Assembly (NCBI GenBank): GCA_900754715.1
Contig: CAAEDX010000061.1
Span: 1-9,004, forward strand
Source of the DNA: Erysipelotrichaceae bacterium
Lineage (GTDB): Bacteria > Bacillota_I > Bacilli_A > Erysipelotrichales > Erysipelotrichaceae
Length of the DNA stretch: 9,004 nucleotides
Reading direction: 5' to 3'
Shown here: in pieces, positions 1-7,547 of the stretch
Position numbering within the stretch: the first letter of the stretch is position 1
Layout: each line of letters begins with the position of its first letter
Made by a program: the position numbers and the translations under genes
Notes under the pieces: generated by a model
Told to the model about the DNA's origin: nothing
The model's database searches: none
Seen by the model: only the letters and a program-made list of their open reading frames with translations

Positions 1-1525
1 CGGCAAAACATTAAATATGAGCATGCTCAGATATTTTTTTGAGATCAGCGCAACTCAAGATCTTTTCCAAGGTCTGAAGATCATGGATGCCGGAAAAACA
101 TATCTGACCCATATGGGCAAATATCCGGTAATCTCGCTTACGCTGAAATCAATGAAGCAATCCTCATATGAGGAGACTTTCTATTGTATGAAAGAAACGA
201 TAGCCAATGAATTTCAGCGGCATGATGAAATATTGCCTCACCTCACTTATGACGCAGACAGAAAAAAATTTCTTCGTTTCGTCGAACAGGACGCCCACCC
301 GGAAGAATATCTGAGCGCACTGAAGTTTTTATCAAAATGCCTTGCTCAAGCCTATGACAGAAAAGTGATCATTTTGATCGATGAATATGATGTTCCGCTG
401 GAAAACGCGTATTTCAGCGGGTTTTATGAGCGCATGATCAACTTGATCCGCTCTCTGTTTGAATCAGCGTTGAAAACCAATGACAACCTAGAATTTGCCG
501 TAATCACCGGCTGCCTGCGCATCAGCAAAGAATCGATCTTTACTGGCCTGAATAATCTGAACGTGATTTCTATCACCAATCATCATTTTGCTGAACACTT
601 CGGATTTACGCAAAAAGAAACAGCACAGTTATTAAAAGATTATGATCTTGAAGAAAACGCAGAAACAGTACGAGATTGGTATGATGGTTATCAATTTGGC
701 GAAACTGCGGTCTATAATCCTTGGAGCGTAATCAACTATGTCAATTCATGTTATCAGGATAAACATCCTTTTGCTAAGCCTTATTGGTCTAACACAAGTT
801 CTAACAGCATCGTACGAAAGCTGATCGAACATGCGGATATCACGGCAAAGGAAGAAATCGAACGACTGATTGCAGGCGATGACATCGAAAAACCGATACA
901 TGAAGACATGACTCATGATGATATCGACTCTACGCAAAACAACCTCTGGAACTTTTTGCTCTTTACTGGTTATCTGAAAATAAACCGTGAGTGGCAGGAA
1001 GGAGACACCATTTACGCAGCAATGTCCATTCCTAATCGCGAGGTTCGTTATATCTATAAACACGCAGTCTTACGATGGCTTGAGGAGCGGACCGAAAAAG
1101 AAGAACTTTCACCATTGTATGAAAGCCTGTTAAACGGTGACACCAAAACAATAACAAAGATCTTGTCAGCGAATCTGATGGAAACGATCAGTTTCTATGA
1201 TCATCAAGAAAGCTATTATCACGGATTTTTGACCGGGATGTTAAAGAATATGAAGAATTACATAATCCTGTCTAATCGTGAGTCGGGAAATGGCCGACCA
1301 GATATCCTGGTAAAATATCCAAGCGTTCAAGGCAAGGCCATGATCATCGAGATCAAAGTCGCAAAAAACTATATGGAATTGGAGACAAAATGTGATGAAG
1401 CACTTGCCCAGATCGAAACGATGAAATATGAGTACACGCTCAGACAAGAAGGTTATCAGGATATCTTAAAATATGGGGCAGCCTTCTATCGAAAAGAGTG
1501 CATGGTCAAAACAAGCAATGTATAA
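1..1525 (+). CDS. AAA-ATPase-like / PD-(D/E)XK nuclease-like protein (DUF1703 type), 5' truncated by window edge
   Basis: The open frame runs into the left edge, and its first visible codons read GKTLNMSMLRYFFE. This is the second half of a P-loop (GKT) followed by the helix typical of the AAA-ATPase-like family, so the Met codons at 17 and 23 are internal and the true start lies outside. Counting from the Met at 17, a Walker B segment VIILIDEYD lies at residues 117-125, a sensor-like VITGCLRISKESIF begins at 162, and the family signature WYDGYQFG...YNPWSVINY follows. The C-terminal third holds a PD-(D/E)XK-like nuclease core: GRPDI with Asp429, then IIEIK with Glu445 and Lys447. About 507 residues are visible. 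With the missing N-terminus this fits the usual 500-600 residue family length. These proteins are common and often multicopy in gut Bacillota and Bacteroidota, and their role is not established; mobile-element or defence links are speculation. The gene is visibly more AT-rich than its neighbours, which is compatible with separate acquisition. Assignment to the family is secure, function is not. Confidence 0.9.
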   Translation, partial: GKTLNMSMLRYFFEISATQDLFQGLKIMDAGKTYLTHMGKYPVISLTLKSMKQSSYEETFYCMKETIANEFQRHDEILPHLTYDADRKKFLRFVEQDAHPEEYLSALKFLSKCLAQAYDRKVIILIDEYDVPLENAYFSGFYERMINLIRSLFESALKTNDNLEFAVITGCLRISKESIFTGLNNLNVISITNHHFAEHFGFTQKETAQLLKDYDLEENAETVRDWYDGYQFGETAVYNPWSVINYVNSCYQDKHPFAKPYWSNTSSNSIVRKLIEHADITAKEEIERLIAGDDIEKPIHEDMTHDDIDSTQNNLWNFLLFTGYLKINREWQEGDTIYAAMSIPNREVRYIYKHAVLRWLEERTEKEELSPLYESLLNGDTKTITKILSANLMETISFYDHQESYYHGFLTGMLKNMKNYIILSNRESGNGRPDILVKYPSVQGKAMIIEIKVAKNYMELETKCDEALAQIETMKYEYTLRQEGYQDILKYGAAFYRKECMVKTSNV

Positions 1526-1564
1526 AAGGAGAGCAGATACATTTCGGCCGTATCTGCTCTCTTT
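1526..1564. terminator. Bidirectional intrinsic terminator between convergent genes
   Basis: A perfect 12-bp inverted repeat (GAGAGCAGATAC at 1529-1540, GTATCTGCTCTC at 1550-1561) encloses a 9-base loop. The stem can be extended by a G-T pair and two A-T pairs. It starts a few bases after the stop codon of the ATPase gene. Read on the minus strand, the stem is followed by CTTTTAT, a short T-tract, so it can also end the giant glycosidase transcript about 100 bases after that gene's stop. The T-tract is better on the minus strand (four T) than on the plus strand (three T, then GC). Confidence 0.8.
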
Positions 1565-1661
1565 GCTTCAATATTCATCACTTTCAGATGAAGTGCTTCA
1601 GCGCAATAGCTTTATCATTGCAAGCCGGTCTGTTTCTTTTGATCCAACATCTCAATACCGC
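1565..1661. other. 3' region of the glycosidase gene without a coding feature
   Basis: These roughly 100 bases between the terminator hairpin and the stop codon of the minus-strand glycosidase hold no supported gene. Only weak inverted repeats are visible, for example TTCATC/GATGAA at 1574-1592 and GCAAT/ATTGC at 1603-1621, each of five or six base pairs. They are probably just the 3' untranslated part of the glycosidase mRNA. Confidence 0.5.
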
Positions 1662-4600
1662 TTAGCTACGCTTTCTGCGGAGGATCATCACCGCAACGCC
1701 TGCGGCTGCCAACAGCGTAAGCATCATGCCTGTCTGAATCGCTGCCGCAGTGTTCGCCGATCCTGTATCGGTACTGCCGTTAGCCGTATCTCCTGTTTCC
1801 GGTGTGACATTCGGCTGCAGTCCATCGATGGCTGCCTGCATCTCTGCGGCCAGCTCATCGACCTTTTCTTGCGTGATCTCTTCGTCATTCATCGCCTGTG
1901 TCAGCTTGCTCATCATCCGGTTCACCGGCACGACACTGTCTAACGTGTACGCACGCAGATCAAGGCTGTTCACATAAGCGATCAGCTCTTCCAGAGCGCT
2001 CACATCCGCCTTCGTTCTCGCATTCAGACGTGCTTCACGCAAGCTCTCAGTAGCGGCATCGATCTCTGCCTGGGTCGTCGCATTGCCCAGGACCGTCTTC
2101 GCTGCATCCAGCTTGTCCTGCAGTCCTTCTACCGTGGAAGGCACATAGTTGCCGATATTGGCGATCATCTCGCTGACAAGTTCGATCTCGTGTTCGAGCG
2201 CGCTCGTATCTAACGCGATGGTTTCCAATCCAGCGATCGCGTTTGCCAGGTTCGTGATGGCGTCAGTGACCTCAGCTGTTGTCGCGTCATCATTGTTCGC
2301 CACTGCCTGCGCAGCTTCGATCGCTGTCTGCAGTGCTTCCAGGCTTTCTGCCGTGTAGTCACCATCGAGGTAACCGTTTGCGGCTTCGATCAGTGCTTCC
2401 AGTTCAGCCTTCGTCACGATCTCCCACAGCTCCTGGGCTGCCTTGCTCATCGCTTTGTTCGCTGCCTTCAGCTCATCTGCGGTTGCATCCGGATCATTGA
2501 CGACATCCTGTGCGGCTTTGACTGCATCTCTCAGCGCCTGTACCTTGCCCGGACGGAGTCCTTCTACATCGTTCAGGATATGTTCTTTGATGAAGTCGAT
2601 CGTCGCCTGCACATCTTTACGCAGGGCATCCACGCTTTCATCCGTGTTCAGCGCCTGCATCGCTTCGCTCAGGTTGAGCAGAGCGGTAACGACTTCGGTC
2701 ACGGTCGGCTCTTCTTCAGCGAGCACGGCCTGTGCTGCTTCGATCGCTGCATTCAGCGCTTCATCTTCGGAACCCAGTGCGATGGCTTTTTCCACAATGT
2801 CGCGCAGAGCCTGAATGGCTGCTTCGCTGGCTGGCTCAGACGGTTCGCCGATTTCTTCGAGTGCTTCGATGGCTGCGTTCAGCGCATCGTATGCTTCATC
2901 GATGCTTTCCTGCAGGGCGTCTTCATCATCCAGCACGCCCTGTGCGGCATTCAGCGCTTCGTTCAGTGCAGCGACGCTGTCTTCCGTATAATCGGAGAGA
3001 TCCATGCCGCGCACTTCGTCGACCAGTGCCTGCAATTCACGCTTATCTCCCTTGAATTCCGCATACTGCAGGGCGTTGGCGAGGTTGGTCCATGCGTCCA
3101 TGCACTCTGCGACGGTCGCATGCTCATCGTCATAGACCGCAGCGGCCTCAGCGTATCTGGTCTCGATCAGTTCGCGTACTGATGGGACGATGAACTCGTA
3201 GTCGTCTGCTGCCATGACTTCCTCGGCGCTGGTGATCGCGCTCTTCAGGATCATCTTGGCCAGCGTCGTGTCTTCCTGTTCGACACCGGCGATCTCAGCG
3301 ACTTCATCTGCGCTCAGCGCACGGGTATAGAAACGGACATCATCCAGTGATCCGTTCAGATATCCGGTGATCGAGCTTCCGCTGCTTGCGCCTAATCGTG
3401 ACATTGGTCCATCGATCGTCGCATCCAAATGATCCTGCTCTTCACCGTTGACATACAGCGTGGTGCCATTGCTGTCTCCTACAAAGGTCAGGTGTACCCA
3501 TTCACCTTTCGGCGCGCTGTAATCAAAGGTATAGTCCGCTACGCCTGCTTCCGTGATGCCGACCTTGCCGGTCTTGTTCCACTGATCCAGTTTGATCTCG
3601 CTTACGCTGCTGGATACGAGCACGGCGTTCGTTCCTACCGTATCGCCAGCTTTGACCCACATGCCAATCGTCCAATCGCCGATCGCATCGCGATAGCCCA
3701 GATCGACATAGCCTTCGCCGCTGAACTGCAACGCGCTTCCTTCCTGGCCTTCGCCCCAGCCTACGTTCGTCAGTGTGCCGGTGTTCTGCCCGCTCTCGTC
3801 GGTGATGGTCTCGCCTTCGCCTTCGTTCATCATCCAGTATGCTTCTTCGCCGAATCCATACGGATCTTCCATCATCTCTGCGATCTCTTCTTCGCTCAGC
3901 ACGCTGTTGTAGATCTGCAGATCATCCACGGATCCCTTCATGTAGCCCATGTCGGCCAGTCCGCTCTGTGAGTTCGCGCCGATCCGGTTTGCTGGTCCGT
4001 TCATCACCACATCCAGATGTCCGCTGTACTCGCCGTTCACATACAGGTTCACGCCTTCGCTGTTGCCCGTGAAGGTCAGGTGTACCCATTCTCCTTCCGG
4101 CAGCTCATAGTCGAACGCTGCGTCCACTTCGCCATACTTCGTCACGCCGACCTTCTTCGTATCCTTGTACTGTTCGACTTTCAGCTCGCCCTGTGTGCCG
4201 GAGATCAATGCCGCATTGTTTCCTTCCGCTGCTTCGCGGTTTACCCACATGCCGATCGTCCATTCATCCTGCACGTCCGGCGCGCCGATATCGATGTATC
4301 CGCTCGTGCCGTCCAGATGCAGCGCCGTCCCATACTTTCCTTCTGTCCAGCTCACGCCGCCGTTCATCGTTCCGCTGTACGGTCCACTTGCTGCGTCGAT
4401 CGTCGTTCCGCTTCCTTCATCCATCGGCATGCGGAAGTTTACCGGGTTGTACCAGATCATGGCATCGCGCTTGTAGCCGATTCCCTGCAGCTCAAGGCGC
4501 TCATCATGCGTCGCCAGTCTTGTCTTGTATTCATCCCAGCTACGGTCTTCCTTCGCTGTCCAGCCGATCTCGGCGTGGCCCAGCACGCGCGGATAGATCA

Positions 4601-7406
4601 TATAATCCAGTGCTTCATCCGTCGCGATCGTCTCGGTGAACAGGCAGGTCTCCACACCGACGATCTGATCCTTTGATCCATAGTCGGTCGGATCCCAGTT
4701 GTAGGAATCATCTACCGGGTTATGCGTTGCCCATTCCAGTCCATACGGGCAGTCGCTGTCATACTTCATATCCATGTATGCGTGATCCGCCGGGCTGACG
4801 ACATAGTTGATGCCTTCTTCAAACTTGGCGTTGCCGGTGGACCAGAACTGCGTCACTGTGCCTTCCGGATTTTCCACGGCCGTATCATAGTTCTGCCAGC
4901 CGATCGGCGTCTTGCCATACTTCTTGGCGATCTCGGTCACACGGTTCATGAAGTATACATAGTCATCATGGCTCGTGACATGCGCTTCATCGCCGCCGAT
5001 ATGGATATATTTGGACGGTGAGATCTCGGATACCTGACGGAATACCTCATCGATGAACTCATAGGTCTTCTCATTGCGGCACTCCAGTGAATTGAAGCCG
5101 ACATCCCATCCCTCATACGGACGGGTGTTGTCATAACCGTTTGCCGGCGGTCTGCCATCTTCCGTAGAGTTCAGGAAGCTCAGCGAAACGAGCGCCGCCC
5201 AGGCATGGCTCGGCATATCAAATTCAGGAATGATCTGGATATGACGCTCATTGGCATAAGCAACGATCTCCTTGAACTCTTCCTGCGTATACTGTCCGGC
5301 TCTGATGCCGTTGGTGTTGCAGGAAGTCTGCGCGCCGATCGTGCGCAGCTTATCGAGGCTTTCGCCATACATCTCGCCCTTGATCTCCAGACGCCAGCCC
5401 TGATCATCGCTCAGATGCATATGCAGCGTATTGATCTTATACTGAGAGAGCATATCGAGCTGACGCTTGACCTGATCGACGGTAAAGAAGTGACGGGTCA
5501 CGTCGAGCATCATGCTGCGGAGGCCGTATTCCGGCTCATCGGACAATGAAGAGCATGGTACGTTCCATGTCACATCATTGACAAGCGTTTCGCTTTCGAT
5601 CTCTGATGGGAACATCTGCCGCAAGGTCTGTACGCCATAGAAGATGCCTGCGGAAGTGCCTGCCTCGATGATCACGCGGCTGCTGGTCGTATTGATCGAA
5701 TAGCCTTCTTCGGCATATCCGCCATCCTGGTCAAGACGCAGCGTGATATCGCCGCTGCCTGCCGTTGTCTGCTCGATGACCGACAGATCATAGCCAGTGG
5801 ATGCGCGGAACACTTCAGCGATGTATTCACCGGTATCCATCATTTCTGCCTTTACGCTCTCATCTTCTGCGATTACGGCGATCTGCGCGTCAGGACCTAA
5901 AGTAAAATAACCTTCGGTCTGCTGGTATGTACGCGGCTTCGGGATCAGGTTGACCGTGGAAGCGACTTCCACCGTTTCCTTTTCACGAATGATCTTGGCA
6001 TAATCGACTTCACCGTCAGAAGAGGTCGCACTGTCATTCTTACGCTGCGTCAGCTGCAGCTTCAGTGTATGTTCGCCATATTCCAGGTCATTTACGCCAT
6101 AGATCAGCTGCTGCGTGAGCCGCTGCGGATTGTAGCAGTCCACATCCGTGACATGCTCGCCGTCGATATAGATCTCATAGATTCCGTTTACTGTATCTTT
6201 GTTTCCATAGATCTCGATGCCGACACCCTCAAAGCGGATCTCAAAGTAAGGGATCGTGTCGCCTTCCTGATAACGGGCAAAGTTGAACCAGTGCTCATCT
6301 CCGTTGTAAAACTGTTCCGGATAGCCGGTGCTGGTCTGCCATGCGCCGACATAATTGAACTGATTCAGTCCGGTACCGATCTGCGTATCATTGATGATGA
6401 TTTCTTTTTCGGCAGTGATCAGCGCATTCATCGCGTTCTGCAGTGCATCGCATACAGCATTGATGGCATCCTGAGACGCGGTATCCACAGCTGCTGCCGC
6501 GCTCAGCGCTTCACTCACTGCCGCATAGCTTTCTTCCGTATACTCTTCTGCATTCACAGCCTTCGCGTCTTCGACCAGACGATCCATGAGCTGTGTGGAA
6601 GGCTGTGCTTCATCCAGCAGGTTCAGATCCGCATACAGCATATGGTGGTCTGAAAGCAGATTTTGATCCATTCCCACCGATACGATCTCGATGTTGCGGG
6701 AAACGATGATATTGTCAATGGCACGGCTGCCCAGCTCCTCATCACATGTCGGATACCATGTGCCATCATATCCATTGGCAATGTCATAGTTCTTCAGCAT
6801 CGGATAGTTTTCGCTCACATCTGTATCCGTGTTGAAATCGCCGGTCAGCACCTTGTACTCAGCCGGGTCTTCATCCATGATCTGCAGCACCTGTGCCAGC
6901 TGCTGCTGACGAGCATCTTTGTTCTCATGCGTCAAGTGCGTGTTGTAGAACGCGATTTCTTTGCCGTCCGCTGTCGTATAAACAGCTCTCGCATAAGCTC
7001 TGGCCTCGCTGATGCCTTCGCTGATCAACGCGCCGCCGCTCTTATCGCGAAGTGCGGATGTCGAGAGGATGCCGATCCCGTATTCTCCTCCTCCATAGTC
7101 GATCGCTTTTTGGAAATGGTTGTCTGTGAAGTAGCCCGCGTTCATGAATTCTTCCATCATGTCGATCGGATTACGTGATGTATTGATATCCACTTCCTGA
7201 ATACCGGCAAGCTCGATGCCGTATTCCTGCATTTCGCTGCTCAATTCTGCGATGCTCGCGTTTCTGGTCGCCGCGATGTTAAAGGTCGCCACGCGCACGT
7301 CCCCTTGTTCGCTGGCTTCGACCGGTGTTGGGACGAAGCCTGGGAAAAAGGCCGAAACGCACATGCACATCGCGGTCAGCGCGGTAAGCAGCTTTTTCTT
7401 TTTCAT
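1662..7406 (-). CDS. Giant secreted surface protein: EEP phosphoesterase domain fused to GH20 beta-N-acetylhexosaminidase, with LamG and FIVAR modules
   Basis: This 1914-residue protein has, in order: a signal peptide (KKKK, hydrophobic core, likely cleavage after VEA at residue 31); an EEP domain (about 37-262); a FIVAR-like helical repeat (270-335); a galactose-binding-like module (about 345-480); the GH20 N-terminal domain (483-602); the GH20 barrel (626-980); two LamG-like domains (986-1180, 1187-1373); about seven FIVAR-like repeats (1381-1864); and a C-terminal anchor (1869-1914). EEP residues are intact: Asn43, Glu71, His157, Asp190/Asn192, Asp231 and Asp253-His254. The GH20 site is complete: Arg638, Asp667/668, His734, the catalytic pair Asp806-Glu807 in HIGGDEAH, Trp837, Trp855, Tyr877, Asp879 and Trp949. 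Family knowledge predicts release of terminal beta-linked GlcNAc or GalNAc by a substrate-assisted mechanism. The EEP substrate cannot be told from sequence. The ATG at 7406 is chosen for its signal peptide and an AAAGGAG seven bases upstream. A divergent AraC-type regulator lies upstream. The multidomain length far exceeds a plain GH20 enzyme (500-900 residues). Confidence 0.95.
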   Translation of the reverse strand: MKKKKLLTALTAMCMCVSAFFPGFVPTPVEASEQGDVRVATFNIAATRNASIAELSSEMQEYGIELAGIQEVDINTSRNPIDMMEEFMNAGYFTDNHFQKAIDYGGGEYGIGILSTSALRDKSGGALISEGISEARAYARAVYTTADGKEIAFYNTHLTHENKDARQQQLAQVLQIMDEDPAEYKVLTGDFNTDTDVSENYPMLKNYDIANGYDGTWYPTCDEELGSRAIDNIIVSRNIEIVSVGMDQNLLSDHHMLYADLNLLDEAQPSTQLMDRLVEDAKAVNAEEYTEESYAAVSEALSAAAAVDTASQDAINAVCDALQNAMNALITAEKEIIINDTQIGTGLNQFNYVGAWQTSTGYPEQFYNGDEHWFNFARYQEGDTIPYFEIRFEGVGIEIYGNKDTVNGIYEIYIDGEHVTDVDCYNPQRLTQQLIYGVNDLEYGEHTLKLQLTQRKNDSATSSDGEVDYAKIIREKETVEVASTVNLIPKPRTYQQTEGYFTLGPDAQIAVIAEDESVKAEMMDTGEYIAEVFRASTGYDLSVIEQTTAGSGDITLRLDQDGGYAEEGYSINTTSSRVIIEAGTSAGIFYGVQTLRQMFPSEIESETLVNDVTWNVPCSSLSDEPEYGLRSMMLDVTRHFFTVDQVKRQLDMLSQYKINTLHMHLSDDQGWRLEIKGEMYGESLDKLRTIGAQTSCNTNGIRAGQYTQEEFKEIVAYANERHIQIIPEFDMPSHAWAALVSLSFLNSTEDGRPPANGYDNTRPYEGWDVGFNSLECRNEKTYEFIDEVFRQVSEISPSKYIHIGGDEAHVTSHDDYVYFMNRVTEIAKKYGKTPIGWQNYDTAVENPEGTVTQFWSTGNAKFEEGINYVVSPADHAYMDMKYDSDCPYGLEWATHNPVDDSYNWDPTDYGSKDQIVGVETCLFTETIATDEALDYMIYPRVLGHAEIGWTAKEDRSWDEYKTRLATHDERLELQGIGYKRDAMIWYNPVNFRMPMDEGSGTTIDAASGPYSGTMNGGVSWTEGKYGTALHLDGTSGYIDIGAPDVQDEWTIGMWVNREAAEGNNAALISGTQGELKVEQYKDTKKVGVTKYGEVDAAFDYELPEGEWVHLTFTGNSEGVNLYVNGEYSGHLDVVMNGPANRIGANSQSGLADMGYMKGSVDDLQIYNSVLSEEEIAEMMEDPYGFGEEAYWMMNEGEGETITDESGQNTGTLTNVGWGEGQEGSALQFSGEGYVDLGYRDAIGDWTIGMWVKAGDTVGTNAVLVSSSVSEIKLDQWNKTGKVGITEAGVADYTFDYSAPKGEWVHLTFVGDSNGTTLYVNGEEQDHLDATIDGPMSRLGASSGSSITGYLNGSLDDVRFYTRALSADEVAEIAGVEQEDTTLAKMILKSAITSAEEVMAADDYEFIVPSVRELIETRYAEAAAVYDDEHATVAECMDAWTNLANALQYAEFKGDKRELQALVDEVRGMDLSDYTEDSVAALNEALNAAQGVLDDEDALQESIDEAYDALNAAIEALEEIGEPSEPASEAAIQALRDIVEKAIALGSEDEALNAAIEAAQAVLAEEEPTVTEVVTALLNLSEAMQALNTDESVDALRKDVQATIDFIKEHILNDVEGLRPGKVQALRDAVKAAQDVVNDPDATADELKAANKAMSKAAQELWEIVTKAELEALIEAANGYLDGDYTAESLEALQTAIEAAQAVANNDDATTAEVTDAITNLANAIAGLETIALDTSALEHEIELVSEMIANIGNYVPSTVEGLQDKLDAAKTVLGNATTQAEIDAATESLREARLNARTKADVSALEELIAYVNSLDLRAYTLDSVVPVNRMMSKLTQAMNDEEITQEKVDELAAEMQAAIDGLQPNVTPETGDTANGSTDTGSANTAAAIQTGMMLTLLAAAGVAVMILRRKRS
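1665..1802 (-). other. C-terminal cell-wall sorting / membrane anchor region
   Basis: The last 46 residues hold PETGD (1869-1873), a Thr/Asn/Ser/Gly-rich linker, IQTG (1890-1893), one hydrophobic helix (about 1894-1909) and a basic tail RRKRS. The order of motif, hydrophobic segment and positive tail is that of sortase substrates. The motif is not a standard LPXTG, and the better motif (PETGD) lies about 20 residues before the helix, further than usual. It could be sortase-anchored or simply a membrane anchor. Confidence 0.7.
1815..3266 (-). repeat. Array of about seven FIVAR-like helical repeats
   Basis: Residues 1381-1864 consist of alanine- and glutamate-rich helical units of 60-75 residues, beginning near 1381, 1455, 1526, 1591, 1665, 1732 and 1798. 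The common pattern is L-x-x-L-I/V-x-x-x-x-x-L, then Y-T-x-x-S-V/L-x-x-L-x-x-A-L-x-A-A, then a gap ending in D-A-x-x-x-L-x-x-A-I-x-x-L. An eighth unit sits alone at residues 270-335, between the EEP and binding modules. FIVAR repeats in Gram-positive surface proteins form stiff stalks, so this array probably holds the catalytic head away from the wall. The copies are well diverged from one another, so this is not a recent expansion. Confidence 0.8.
3288..4451 (-). repeat. Tandem duplicated LamG / concanavalin-like domains
   Basis: Two consecutive copies (residues 986-1180 and 1187-1373) share the same order: M-x-E-G-x-G-x-T, G-x-A-L-x-F/L-x-G-x-x-G-Y, W-T-I-G-M-W-V, GEWVHLTF, LYVNGE, GS-DD and a final EIAE/VAEI. 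Parts are still identical at DNA level: a 20-base stretch at 3484-3503 recurs at 4072-4091, giving a 588-base (196-codon) period. Modules of this type usually bind glycans or other ligands and would dock the enzyme on its substrate. Confidence 0.88.
4467..5960 (-). other. GH20 beta-N-acetylhexosaminidase (N-terminal and catalytic domains)
   Basis: Residues 483-602 match the GH20 N-terminal alpha/beta domain (NLIPKPRTYQQ ... AGIFYGVQTLRQMFP). Residues 626-980 match the catalytic barrel (GLRSMMLDVTRHF, HMHLSDDQGWRLEIK, PEFDMPSHAWAA, YIHIGGDEAH, GHAEIGWT). Asp806 and Glu807 are the polarising residue and acid/base of the substrate-assisted mechanism. Arg638, Trp837, Trp855, Tyr877 and Trp949 correspond to the sugar-binding residues of characterised GH20 enzymes. 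No catalytic residue is missing, so activity on terminal beta-HexNAc is expected. Lacto-N-biosidase activity is also found in GH20 and cannot be excluded. Confidence 0.95.
5967..6374 (-). other. Galactose-binding-like (putative carbohydrate-binding) module
   Basis: Residues about 345-480 form a beta-rich block between the first FIVAR-like repeat and GH20. Recognisable features are an aromatic-rich start (NYVGAW, FYNGDEHW), FEIRFEGVGIEIYG, then a GIYEIYIDGEHV strand pair and LEYGEHTLKLQL. The pattern F-x-G-x-G-I-x-I-Y-G ... IDG ... GEHTLKL is what is seen in jelly-roll ligand-binding modules attached to glycosidases. The ligand is unknown. The fold assignment rests on pattern only. Confidence 0.6.
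6621..7298 (-). other. EEP (endonuclease/exonuclease/phosphatase) domain of the giant glycosidase
   Basis: Residues 37-262 follow the EEP order: TFNIA (Asn43), GIQEVD (Glu71), YNTHLTHE (His157), TGDFNTD (Asp190, Asn192), RAIDNI (Asp231) and LSDHH (Asp253, His254). All metal-binding and catalytic positions of the fold are present, so an active Mg-dependent phosphoesterase is expected. The segment NTHLTHEN...RQQQL followed by TGDFN resembles secreted bacterial EEP proteins of the RgfB-like/EEP-1 kind more than ExoIII-type DNA repair enzymes. Substrates in this superfamily range from DNA and RNA to sphingomyelin and inositol phosphates, so no substrate is assigned. Confidence 0.88.
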
Positions 7407-7420
7407 CCAATTTCTCCTTT
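7407..7420 (-). promoter_or_regulatory. Ribosome binding site of the giant glycosidase gene
   Basis: On the minus strand AAAGGAG (7414-7420) lies seven bases before the ATG at 7406. This is near-ideal Gram-positive spacing and supports the chosen start, which also gives a clean signal peptide. Confidence 0.85.
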
Positions 7421-7547
7421 CTCTTCAGCGCGGACATTCGTGGGTTCGCTCACCTCTTTTCCTGGTCCGCCGCAATGGTATGCTCAGCATGGCAGAAACA
7501 ATGCCCATGCTTTATCCTCATTTTAAAGGAAAGACATTGCAACTATT

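Noticed and set aside
17..1525. Taking the ATG at 17 (or 23) as the start of the left-hand gene
   Set aside because: The same frame is open to the edge, and codons 2-16 encode GKTLN, the end of a Walker A motif, so the real start is upstream of the window.
1473..1943. Plus-strand open frame spanning the convergent intergenic region
   Set aside because: It overlaps the ends of two real genes and runs through the terminator hairpin.
2580..3182. Plus-strand open frame of 200 codons opposite the FIVAR array
   Set aside because: It is an open frame caused by the Ala/Glu-rich repeat codons on the other strand. No domain was recognised.
4017..4676. Plus-strand open frame of 219 codons inside the glycosidase gene
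   Set aside because: It is antisense to the GH20/LamG coding region with intact catalytic motifs. Its composition is that of a complementary-strand shadow (rich in Arg, His, Cys).
6069..6653. Plus-strand open frame of 194 codons opposite the binding module
   Set aside because: It is a shadow of the conserved minus-strand coding region, with no supporting signals.
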